A program made the translations under genes and the position numbers. A stretch of 64,000 nucleotides of DNA from Terriglobus albidus. Its GTDB lineage: Bacteria; Acidobacteriota; Terriglobia; Terriglobales; Acidobacteriaceae. The notes beneath the pieces are model-generated. The model saw only the letters and a list, made by a program, of their open reading frames with translations, did no database searches and was not told the origin of the DNA. The DNA lies in assembly GCF_008000815.1 (NCBI RefSeq), contig NZ_CP042806.1, forward strand, positions 4,712,001 through 4,776,000, given 5' to 3'. Position 1 is the stretch's first letter. Each line of letters begins with the position of its first letter. Of this stretch, positions 34,299 to 41,822 are shown piece by piece.

Positions 34299-34315
34299 GT
34301 TCCGCTTAGCGGACT
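34299..34315. promoter_or_regulatory. Operator-like dyad upstream of TonB receptor 3, proximal
   Basis: GTTCCG-CTTAG-CGGACT, 6-5-6 spacing with TTCCG/CGGA halves. Seventy-seven bases from the distal site, about 220 bases before the receptor start. Confidence 0.42.
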
Positions 34316-34533
34316 CAAACATTGAATCGCGCGCGACTACACGAACAAGCTCTCTGCCCCTGGACTGCTTGCGCCGCTGAAAGAGCTTTATTCTCGCAAT
34401 CATTCTTTACGCGTGAAGCGCCCAGGAGTCCATCTACAACTCTCGACGACGTTGACATCCGCAAAAGCCGGTCGCTAGCGTATCGCCCATTCGCATACAA
34501 GACCATGTTTTCAGCGAACCGGAGAGCATCATC

Positions 34534-37500
34534 ATGTTCAGGAAAGTAATCGTTTTCTTCCTGCTCGTCATTACCGCAGGCATCGCCAGTGCGCAAGAAG
34601 ACCGCGGACGCATCAGCGGTCTGGTCATCGATCCTTCAGGAGCAGTTATCCCCAATGCGGCCGTTACCCTCCACAGCGAGGCTACCGGCGTTGTCCAAAC
34701 CAAGACCAGCGACTCCTCTGGAGCCTATCTCTTCGACCTGCTGGTTCCCGGTCTCTACACCGTGCAGGTCTCGGCGCCCGGCTTCAAGAGCTTCGAAGCG
34801 CAGCATGTCCGCGTGGAAGTCGCCGATCGTGTGGGCGTAAACGCAACCCTCGAGATCGGTGCAAGCACTGACACCGTCACCGTGCAGGAATCAGGTGGGG
34901 CGCGCCTGAAGACCGAAGACGCCACACTCGGCTACACCGTCGAAGCGCGGTCCATGATGGATCTGCCCATCCTCTACAGCAATCCGTTCGATCTGCAGCT
35001 TCTCGCGCCGGGTGTCTCCAGCACAACTCTCAACATTAGCCATACCTATGAAGGCGGCACGGAGAGCGCTTCGGTCAATGGCGCCCAGACCGGACGCACT
35101 GAGTTCACGCTCGATGGAGCTCCCAATACCCGCAACGCCGGTCCGGAGACTTCAGCCTATACGCCATCGCGCGACTTCGTCGGTGAGTTCCGCCTGATCA
35201 CTTCTCCCTATGACGCGACGCTCTCGCACACGGCGGGCGGCTCCATCGACGCCAGCCTGAAGTCCGGTGGCCGCCAGTTCCACGGCGGAGCCCAGCTCTT
35301 CGAGCAGTTCCCCAATGTGAACGCGCCCCAGTTCTCGCAGGGGCCTAGCGTCGCTCCCGCCGCGAAGTTCAATCGCGAGAGCGTGGAAGTTGACGGCCCC
35401 ATCATTCCGCGCAAGCTCTTCTTCTTTGCGGGATATGAGAAGCAGTACAACAAGCAGGCAGCCAGCACCACGCTGCAAACCGTTCCCACCGTCGCCGAGC
35501 GCGATCTCGGCGACTACTCTGCACTGCTGGCCGCCGGCACCACGACGACGACGCAGTATACCTGCCCCACCAACGGCGCAAAGCTAACAACCAAGCCGTA
35601 CAACACCTTCCAGATCTTCAATCCGTACTCCACGCGCGTCGATCCGGCATGCCCCGCGCTGACGCTGCGGGATCCCGTACCGGGCAACATCATCACCAAC
35701 TCGCGCAGCCTTGACCCTGTGGCGCAGCGCATTCTGAAGTACTACCCCGACCCGACGCCGGGTCTCGGCAACAACGTCGGACAGAACAACTTCACGTCGG
35801 TTGCGGCAAACGTTGACTACTACTGGAGCGCGGCCACCCGTATCGACTACACACTCTCAGAGAAGCAGAAGCTCTTCGGGCACTACATCATCAGCAACCG
35901 CAACCAGCCCGGCAAGAACCTCTTCTTCCCCGGAGCCAGCGGAAAGACGAACATCATCCGCAACAAGGCCGCCGTTCTGGATTACGTCAACATGCTGACG
36001 CCGACCTTCCTGATCAACCTGCGCTATTCGCTCACACGCAATGTCGCAACAAGCAGCATCGATGCCAGAACCACGGCGACCGATCTCGGCGTAAACGCCA
36101 ACGCCTTAGCGCTCGCAAATCCCCGAGGCCTTGGCTTCCCCTATGTCGCACCGAGCGGTTTTGCCACGCTGGGCAACGCCGATCCCAGCTTCGAGTACGA
36201 CACCATCCACGATGGCCAGGTAAACCTCACCAAAACCCTCAGCCGGCACAACGTCCGGTTCGGTGCGGAGTGGAGACTCTACCAGACCAACCAGGCCGAC
36301 CTGACCTCGGAGAAGCTGTTCATCTCATCGAGCGGCTTGTACACCCGCGGACCATCCAGCGCCCTCACCGCAATCCCGATGGGGCAGAGCCTGGCATCCA
36401 TGCAGTTCGGCATCGCCGAAACCACCAACGTCCGCGTGAATGCCGCGACCGCAAACACAACGACCTACTGGTCCGGCTACTTCCAGGATGACTGGAAGGC
36501 GATGCCGTCGCTGACCGTGAACATAGGTCTTCGCTATGAGTACGGCAGCCCCATCCGGGAACGGAACGGCAAGAGCATTACGTACTTCGATAACAGCGTT
36601 GCCAGTCCCATCAACGGAGCCGCACAGGCAAAGTACATCGCAACCTCCACACCGACCGAGCAGCGCCTGGTTGCTCCGAACAGCTTCGCGGCCAACGGAG
36701 GCGTGCGCTTCGCTCAACCGGGCCAGGACGACTGGAACTCTCAGACCATGAACTTCTCTCCTCGCATCGGCTTTGCGTGGAATCCCATCCAGAAGCTGGT
36801 GGTGCGCGGCGGATTCGGCATCTTCTACCAGCACTATGGACAACTGGTGCAGTACAGCAACCCGCTCGGCTTTACGCAGAGCACCAGCACCGTTGCATCG
36901 CCCGACAACGGCATTACCTACACCGGCACGCTGCAGAACCCCTTCCCGTCGGGAGTGGTTGCACCGTCGGGCAGTTCTCTTGGCCTGCTGCAGAACGTTG
37001 GACAGACGATCAGCACCTTCTTCCCACGCAACGCGAAGACGCCCTATAGCGAGCGCTATTCCCTCGGTATCCAGTACCAGCTTCCCGGCGAGATCATCCT
37101 CGAGGCGGACTATGTTGGCAGCGTCGGCCGTCATCTGATGATCACCCGCGACTACAACGGAGTTCCCAATAGCTGGCTCGTTCCCGGAACAGTCCGCACG
37201 CAGGCGATGAACGACAACAACACCCTGCTGACCGGCAACTATCCCAATCCCTTTTCCGGCCTGACGGTTCCAGGCTGCGCTCTCTGCGCGCAGTCGACGA
37301 TCTCTGGTTCACAGCTGGTGAAGCCGTACCCGCAGTTCACCGGGCTTACCAACAACAAAGACACCTCAGGCATGAGCAACTACAACGCCGCGCAGGTCTC
37401 GCTGCAGAAGCGTTTCTCGCACGGCTACAACATGAGCGTCTCGTACACCTTCTCGCGTCTGTTGGATGCGGTGAACTTCCTCAACGCCGGCGACGCCGCA

Positions 37501-38127
37501 CCCTGGTACGGCGTCTCCAATACCGACTACCCACACGTACTGACAACCGCGGCGATCTACGAACTTCCCTTCGGACATGGAAAGGCCTTCCTCGGCACCG
37601 CACCGGGATGGATGCATCAGATTGTCAGCGGCTTCCAGATCCAGGGAACCTACCGCATCACCAGCGGCCAGCCGCTCAGCTTCAACGGCTCCGGCACCAC
37701 CCTGACTCCGGGATTCACTTATGCCGACATCGGCGGGTCATCGCGCCACAACGCCGTACAGTGGTTCAACAGCAACGCCATCCGCAATGCGCGCGATCCG
37801 AAGTCCGATCCCACGCTGCCGGAGAGCAACGGAAGCTCCACTTACGCCAATCAGTACGCTCTTGTCTCCAACCTTCGGGTCTTTCCGTTCCGGTTCAACA
37901 ACGTCCGCCAGGACTACCAGAACATCCTGAACGTCGGTGCCAGCAAGAAGTTCTTCGTCTACAAAGAACGCGTCCAGGTGAACCTGCGGGCGGAAGCCGT
38001 GAATGCGCTGAACCATCAGGTCTTCACCAATCCAACCACCGATCCGTCGAGCACGGCCTTCGGCAAGATCACCGGCCCGGCTAACCAGGCACGCATTCTG
38101 CAGTTCGCGGCCGAGGTCCACTTCTAA
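34534..38127 (+). CDS. Oar-like TonB-dependent receptor 3
   Basis: 1197 residues. Signal peptide VIVFFLLVITAGIASAQ, carboxypeptidase-regulatory-like domain (GRISGLVIDPSGAVIPNAAV to LLVPGLYTVQVSAPGFKSF), plug region with YSNPFDLQLLAPGVSS and TEFTLDGAPNTRNAG, and a barrel ending in Phe (ILQFAAEVHF). GGAG lies about 10 bases before the ATG. Downstream of the GH29 gene on the same strand and behind operator-like dyads, so it is the likely importer of locus 2 oligosaccharides. A clear terminator follows. Confidence 0.93.
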   Translation: MFRKVIVFFLLVITAGIASAQEDRGRISGLVIDPSGAVIPNAAVTLHSEATGVVQTKTSDSSGAYLFDLLVPGLYTVQVSAPGFKSFEAQHVRVEVADRVGVNATLEIGASTDTVTVQESGGARLKTEDATLGYTVEARSMMDLPILYSNPFDLQLLAPGVSSTTLNISHTYEGGTESASVNGAQTGRTEFTLDGAPNTRNAGPETSAYTPSRDFVGEFRLITSPYDATLSHTAGGSIDASLKSGGRQFHGGAQLFEQFPNVNAPQFSQGPSVAPAAKFNRESVEVDGPIIPRKLFFFAGYEKQYNKQAASTTLQTVPTVAERDLGDYSALLAAGTTTTTQYTCPTNGAKLTTKPYNTFQIFNPYSTRVDPACPALTLRDPVPGNIITNSRSLDPVAQRILKYYPDPTPGLGNNVGQNNFTSVAANVDYYWSAATRIDYTLSEKQKLFGHYIISNRNQPGKNLFFPGASGKTNIIRNKAAVLDYVNMLTPTFLINLRYSLTRNVATSSIDARTTATDLGVNANALALANPRGLGFPYVAPSGFATLGNADPSFEYDTIHDGQVNLTKTLSRHNVRFGAEWRLYQTNQADLTSEKLFISSSGLYTRGPSSALTAIPMGQSLASMQFGIAETTNVRVNAATANTTTYWSGYFQDDWKAMPSLTVNIGLRYEYGSPIRERNGKSITYFDNSVASPINGAAQAKYIATSTPTEQRLVAPNSFAANGGVRFAQPGQDDWNSQTMNFSPRIGFAWNPIQKLVVRGGFGIFYQHYGQLVQYSNPLGFTQSTSTVASPDNGITYTGTLQNPFPSGVVAPSGSSLGLLQNVGQTISTFFPRNAKTPYSERYSLGIQYQLPGEIILEADYVGSVGRHLMITRDYNGVPNSWLVPGTVRTQAMNDNNTLLTGNYPNPFSGLTVPGCALCAQSTISGSQLVKPYPQFTGLTNNKDTSGMSNYNAAQVSLQKRFSHGYNMSVSYTFSRLLDAVNFLNAGDAAPWYGVSNTDYPHVLTTAAIYELPFGHGKAFLGTAPGWMHQIVSGFQIQGTYRITSGQPLSFNGSGTTLTPGFTYADIGGSSRHNAVQWFNSNAIRNARDPKSDPTLPESNGSSTYANQYALVSNLRVFPFRFNNVRQDYQNILNVGASKKFFVYKERVQVNLRAEAVNALNHQVFTNPTTDPSSTAFGKITGPANQARILQFAAEVHF

Positions 38128-38151
38128 CAAGTTGCACGTCACTTACTCCAC

Positions 38152-38187
38152 CCTCTTCGCGCCGAGTCGCGAAGAGGTTCTTTTTTG
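38152..38187 (+). terminator. Intrinsic terminator after TonB receptor 3
   Basis: Stem CCTCTTCGCG / CGCGAAGAGG with a 6-base loop, followed by TTCTTTTTT. A textbook rho-independent signal 25 bases after the receptor stop. Confidence 0.9.
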
Positions 38188-38218
38188 CCATGGAATAAGC
38201 TCCTGATCGTGTATGGAC

Positions 38219-38277
38219 GGGTGCCCCATATCTGGCGGCTTCATCGCTGCAAACCCACATCTCGGCGTAGCCGAGAT
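38219..38277. repeat. GGGTGCCCC hairpin repeat, left part, interrupted by the IS1111-type element
   Basis: Starts GGGTGCCCCATATCT and ends CTCGGCGTAGCCGAGAT. The missing right end, GGGGCACCC, lies at 39658-39666, directly after the element. The same family, uninterrupted, is at 46027-46160. Confidence 0.6.
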
Positions 38278-38285
38278 ATTGATGG

Positions 38286-38298
38286 GATAAGGAAGAAG
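38286..38298 (+). repeat. Left inverted repeat of the IS1111-type element
   Basis: GATAAGGAAGAAG; exact reverse complement at 39643-39655. Confidence 0.85.
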
Positions 38299-38369
38299 GC
38301 TTCAGCGAAGATCGAGATAGGTAAGGGTTAGAGGACTGACCTATCGGGAAGATCAGGAGAAGCCTTCTT

Positions 38370-39422
38370 ATGCAGATTGTAGGTTGTGATTTCCATCCGC
38401 GGTGGCAGCAGGTTTCATTTTTAGATCAGGAGACTGGCGAGTACCGGGAAGCGAAGCTGGTCAACGGAGACGGCGAGGCGGAGCGGTTCTACCGGTCGTT
38501 GTCTCCAGGAGCGCTTGTAGGGATCGAGTCGTGCGGCAACGCGCAGTGGTTTATTGATCTGCTGAGCAGTCTGGGTCACACGGTGTGGGTCGGAGATGCG
38601 GCGAAGATCCGAGCCAGCTATGTACGGAAGCAGAAGACGGACCGCCGGGATGCGGACCATATCCTGAAGCTTCTGGTGGAGGACCGGTTTCCACGGTTGT
38701 GGACGCCCTCGGCCGAGCAGCGGGATCTTCGTCAGCTGCTGATCCACCGTCACAAGCTGGTAGAGATCCGGACCCGAGTGAAGAACGGGCTGCAGCACCT
38801 GGCGATGAACCGTGGCGTACAGAAGCAGTCGCGGTTGTGGAGCGTTCGGGGGAGGGCTGAGTTGGAAAAGCTTCCTCTGGAGGGCTGGAGTGCCCGGCGA
38901 CGGGAAGATCTGCTGGAGCTGATGAAGGGTCTGGACCGGCAGATCAAGGAGCTGGATGAGGCAGTCGTGCAGGCGGCCAGGGAGGATGCGAAGGCGGAGC
39001 TGTTGATGAGCCAGCCGGGAGTCGGTCCGATCACGGCGATGGCCTTCGTACTGACCATCGGCGATGTGAGCCGGTTCGAGTACAGCGGGAAGGTCGCCAG
39101 CTATCTGGGCCTGATCCCCAGCGAATACACCTCGGGCGGCAAGCGCAAACTGGGAGCCACCAGCAAGCAGGGCAACCGGTTCATGCGCCAGTTGCTGGTC
39201 GAAGCAGCTCAGACGGCCTGCCGGCTGGATGAAGGATTTCGAAAGCAGTATCAGGCTCGCTGCCACCACAAGCCGAAAGCAGTGGCCAAGGTGGCGGCAG
39301 CAAGGAGGTTAGCAGTGCGGCTCTACTGGATGCTCAGGCTGAACAAACGCTATCCAGAGATCGCCCATATCGAGAGCAGCTCGGGGGTGCCCCTGGCCAT
39401 CCATGGTCGTGACGTTGAGTGA
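38370..39422 (+). CDS. IS110/IS1111-family transposase
   Basis: 350 residues. DEDD domain: Asp7 in IVGCDFHPRW, Glu in LVGIESCGNAQWF, Asp pair in KQKTDRRDADHILKLL. C-terminal domain: SQPGVGPITAMAFVLTIGD and YLGLIPSEYTSGGKRKLG, followed by SKQGNRFMRQLLVEAAQ. AGGAG lies about 10 bases before the ATG. Only distantly similar to the transposase at 1259. Intact, so possibly active. Confidence 0.94.
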   Translation: MQIVGCDFHPRWQQVSFLDQETGEYREAKLVNGDGEAERFYRSLSPGALVGIESCGNAQWFIDLLSSLGHTVWVGDAAKIRASYVRKQKTDRRDADHILKLLVEDRFPRLWTPSAEQRDLRQLLIHRHKLVEIRTRVKNGLQHLAMNRGVQKQSRLWSVRGRAELEKLPLEGWSARRREDLLELMKGLDRQIKELDEAVVQAAREDAKAELLMSQPGVGPITAMAFVLTIGDVSRFEYSGKVASYLGLIPSEYTSGGKRKLGATSKQGNRFMRQLLVEAAQTACRLDEGFRKQYQARCHHKPKAVAKVAAARRLAVRLYWMLRLNKRYPEIAHIESSSGVPLAIHGRDVE

Positions 39423-39431
39423 GCGCTTTCG

Positions 39432-39642
39432 CATCCAGCACAGGCTGGATGTCCGCATAGAAGCATCATGGCCTGTTGTATACGGTCGAATCGATGGTTG
39501 GTGGGGCTAGGCCCCACAGAGATGTGATGCAGCGTTGAGTTACCCCAGAAGACACCGGTCCTCTAACCCCTTGCCTCTGGACTCTCAAACGGTGCTCCCG
39601 CATCGAATAATGACGTACGCTCTTTTTACCCCTTGACACAGT
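39432..39642 (+). ncRNA. Candidate guide (seek/bridge) RNA in the IS1111 right end
   Basis: Non-coding and highly structured: an 8-bp stem CATCCAGC/GCTGGATG at 39432-39451, a 7-bp stem GTGGGGC/GCCCCAC at 39501-39517, and GTCCTCTAACCC at 39558-39569, complementary to a left-end segment at 38325-38336. IS1111-group elements encode their target-recognising RNA in this position. RNA limits are not determined. Confidence 0.5.
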
Positions 39643-39655
39643 CTTCTTCCTTATC
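39643..39655 (-). repeat. Right inverted repeat of the IS1111-type element
   Basis: CTTCTTCCTTATC, exact inverse of 38286-38298, 3 bases from GGGGCACCC of the interrupted host repeat. Confidence 0.85.
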
Positions 39656-39733
39656 GAGGGGCACCCTGGTGTTCAGGGACGAATTGACGTGGATCGCCCC
39701 GATCCTCTGGCCCTACGCATAAATTTTGGTGAT

Positions 39734-39810
39734 TGGTGGCGGTGGACAGAATCGAACTGTCGACCTACGGGTTATGAGTCCGTCGCTCTAACCATCTGAG
39801 CTACACCGCC
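39734..39810 (-). tRNA. tRNA-Met (anticodon CAU)
   Basis: Reads 5'-GGCGGTGTAGCTCAG on the minus strand; 7-bp acceptor stem GGCGGTG/CACCGCC, D-loop with AGATGGTTAGAGC, anticodon loop CTCATAA, T-loop GTTCGATTC, and an encoded CCA end. The G1-C72 pair argues against an initiator tRNA. A CAU anticodon could also be tRNA-Ile2 with lysidine; elongator Met is more likely. Confidence 0.9.
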
Positions 39811-39900
39811 GGCGCTTGGAAGGAACTGACGCACCAAGGTGGCGCAACCAGCTAAACTTCATTTTACGGCAAAACGCCGCGAACGGAAACCTGCATCCCG

Positions 39901-40641
39901 ATGTCCACGAAACCACACGTCCTTGGCGTCATTCCTGCGCGCCTTGCATCCACACGGCTCCCACGTAAAGTTCTGCTCCCTATCGCCGGCAGGCCCATGC
40001 TGGCCTGGGTATACGAGGCCGCAAAGGCCTGCCCCGGGCTCGACGACCTGATCGTCGCTACCGACGCCGAAGAGGTCGCCGCCCTCTGCCGCGAGAACGG
40101 ATGGCCCGTTGCCATGACCCCCTCCGACCTGCCCAGCGGCACCGACCGCGTTCGCGAGGTAGCCCGGCATCACTCCGCCGATATCTACGTCAATATCCAG
40201 GGCGATGAACCGTTGCTCAAGCCTGAGCACATCGATGCCCTCCTGGCGCCCTTCAACAAGCCCGACGTCGATGTCACCACGATCAAGACGCTGTGCACGC
40301 CAGAGAATATCCACAACCCCAACGCCGTAAAGGTGGTCACCGCTCTCGACGGCCGCGCGCTCTACTTCTCACGCGCCACCATCCCCTATCATCGCGATCG
40401 CATCGGAGACGTGCCCTACTGGAAGCACATCGGGCTCTATGCATACCGGCGGCAGACCCTGGAGCGTTTTACCGAGCTAGGCCCTTCCGCGCTGGAACAG
40501 ACTGAACGCCTGGAGCAGCTACGCCTGCTCGAAAATGGCTTTGCGCTCTACGTGGAGCCGGTCCACTTCGACACCATCGGAGTCGATACGGAGACCGACC
40601 TGAAGGCCGCCGAGGCTGTCCTGCTGAAGCGCCACAGTTAA
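39901..40641 (+). CDS. kdsB: 3-deoxy-manno-octulosonate cytidylyltransferase
   Basis: 246 residues, normal length. Activates KDO as CMP-KDO for lipopolysaccharide synthesis in the cytoplasm. Nucleotide-binding motif VIPARLASTRLPRKVL, then LPSGTDRVREV, YVNIQGDEPLL and HIGLYAYRRQTLERF. Presence of kdsB shows a Gram-negative envelope. It stands alone, downstream of a divergent tRNA and convergent with frr. Confidence 0.96.
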   Translation: MSTKPHVLGVIPARLASTRLPRKVLLPIAGRPMLAWVYEAAKACPGLDDLIVATDAEEVAALCRENGWPVAMTPSDLPSGTDRVREVARHHSADIYVNIQGDEPLLKPEHIDALLAPFNKPDVDVTTIKTLCTPENIHNPNAVKVVTALDGRALYFSRATIPYHRDRIGDVPYWKHIGLYAYRRQTLERFTELGPSALEQTERLEQLRLLENGFALYVEPVHFDTIGVDTETDLKAAEAVLLKRHS

Positions 40642-40662
40642 ATCCAAGTGGCAAAATACGAA

Positions 40663-40683
40663 CGGGGACCCCATGGGTCCCCG
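40663..40683. terminator. Terminator between convergent kdsB and frr
   Basis: Perfect 9-bp stem CGGGGACCC/GGGTCCCCG around CAT. Short T-poor tail; may serve both directions. Confidence 0.65.
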
Positions 40684-40708
40684 CTCTCTATGACAGGCTT
40701 GCGCCAGA

Positions 40709-41293
40709 TCAGATGGTGAGAATCTCTTTTTCCTTCGCCTTGAAGAGCTCATCGATGCGCTTGATCTCAGCATCAGTCAACTGCTGCACCTCTTCGGTTG
40801 CGCGCTTCTCATCGTCAGCCGAGATAGCCTTGTCCTTGCCGGCCTTCTTGATCTGATCGTTACCATCGCGGCGGATGTTACGGATGGCGGTCTTGTGGTC
40901 TTCAACCGTGGAGGAGAGCTGCTTGACCGCCTCTTTGCGGCGGTCTTCGGTCATCGGAGGAATCGGCACGCGGATGATCTTGCCGTCGTGCATCGGGTTG
41001 AATCCCTGACCACCCATGCGGATGGCCTTTTCGATCAGACCAACAACGCCGAGATCGAACGGCTGCACCACAATGAGCTGCGGCTCCGGCGTGTTGATCT
41101 GCGCAAGCTGATTGATGGGCATCTCGCTGCCGTAGTAATCCACGCGGATGTTGTCCAGCATGTGCACGCTGGCCCGTCCGGTGCGAACGCCAAGGAGATG
41201 GGCGCGGAATTCCTCCACCGACTTCTCCATGCGTCGCTTGAGATCCTGATGCAGATCCTTGAGCGCGGGAATATTTGCCATTACCGATGCCAT
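40709..41293 (-). CDS. frr: Ribosome recycling factor
   Basis: 194 residues, three-helix bundle of RRF that splits the post-termination ribosome with EF-G. Motifs: VRTGRASVHMLDNIRVDYYG, MPINQLAQINTPEPQLIVV, IRVPIPPMTEDRRKE, AIRNIRRDGNDQIKK. The ATG at 41293 follows GAGGAAG; the open extension to 41491 is Pro/Arg-rich and unlike RRF. Met5 is an alternative start. Confidence 0.96.
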   Translation of the reverse strand: MASVMANIPALKDLHQDLKRRMEKSVEEFRAHLLGVRTGRASVHMLDNIRVDYYGSEMPINQLAQINTPEPQLIVVQPFDLGVVGLIEKAIRMGGQGFNPMHDGKIIRVPIPPMTEDRRKEAVKQLSSTVEDHKTAIRNIRRDGNDQIKKAGKDKAISADDEKRATEEVQQLTDAEIKRIDELFKAKEKEILTI

Positions 41294-41510
41294 ACAGTCT
41301 TCCTCAATGCGCGGGTGCGCAAATGTTGATTCTAGAGGATTGGCCTGATTTTGTGGGGGCGTCAATCGATTCCGGGTATTTTTGTTGGGTCCAGGGCGTG
41401 TCGGCCTCGTCTGAACAAATTTGCACGCCGACGACAGGAACTTGATGGCACACCCGGTGTCCATACGACGAAGATCTGCGGAGCAGAGCATCCCCCTGAT
41501 GGAGATCGAT

Positions 41511-41819
41511 ATGACGTCTGTCCCCCTCTCAGAGGAGGTTGAGAACAGAATTCAGGCCACGTTCTCAGGTGAAGTAGCTCGCGAGTCGGCGCGCAGCATG
41601 TTGCTGGAGTATCCGACCGAACCGTGGCACGGCGAGGTAAAACGCGTCAGGATCGGGATTTTACGAATCTGCCAGGGCAACCTGGAACGGATGCGGCGCC
41701 TGGTCGACATCGCCCAAAAGGACTATCGGGATCTACTGATGCTTGCCGAATATCTGCCGGCCGACAGCAGCAAACCACTCAGCCTGAGAAACGCACGCAG
41801 AAAGACTCCCGACGAGTAA
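41511..41819 (+). CDS. Conserved-looking hypothetical protein
   Basis: 102 residues, starting MTSVPLSEEVENRIQATF. Mainly helical with EPWHGEVKRVRIGILRICQ and GNLERMRRLVDIAQKDYRDLL, ending in a basic tail. No family recognised. GGAG stands 6 bases before the ATG at 41511. It is divergent from frr and ends 3 bases from the convergent lipA stop. Confidence 0.7.
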   Translation: MTSVPLSEEVENRIQATFSGEVARESARSMLLEYPTEPWHGEVKRVRIGILRICQGNLERMRRLVDIAQKDYRDLLMLAEYLPADSSKPLSLRNARRKTPDE

Positions 41820-41822
41820 TCC

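Larger units (their letters stand above)
33642..34533. other. Long intergenic region with nested inverted repeats
   Basis: About 890 bases without a supported gene. It holds two inverted repeat pairs (listed separately), a small ACGGCTGGAGCCGT hairpin at 34117-34130, two operator-like dyads near 34222 and 34299, and the leader of TonB receptor 3. Open frames here run through the repeats and have no ribosome binding sites. Confidence 0.6.
38286..39655 (+). mobile_element. IS1111-type insertion sequence (IS110 family)
   Basis: About 1.4 kb, one intact transposase, with 13-bp inverted repeats GATAAGGAAGAAG at 38286-38298 and 39643-39655. The true ends probably lie a few bases outside, as in other IS1111-group elements with subterminal repeats. 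The long non-coding right end (about 220 bases) is the other mark of this group and is where its guide RNA is encoded. It sits inside a hairpin repeat. Confidence 0.8.

Noticed and set aside
12323-38127. The three TonB receptors as recent duplicates
   Set aside because: They share domain order and signature segments only; plug and barrel sequences differ widely, so they are distant members of one family.
39734-39810. Initiator tRNA-fMet
   Set aside because: The acceptor stem is fully paired including G1-C72, whereas bacterial initiators have a mismatch at 1-72.
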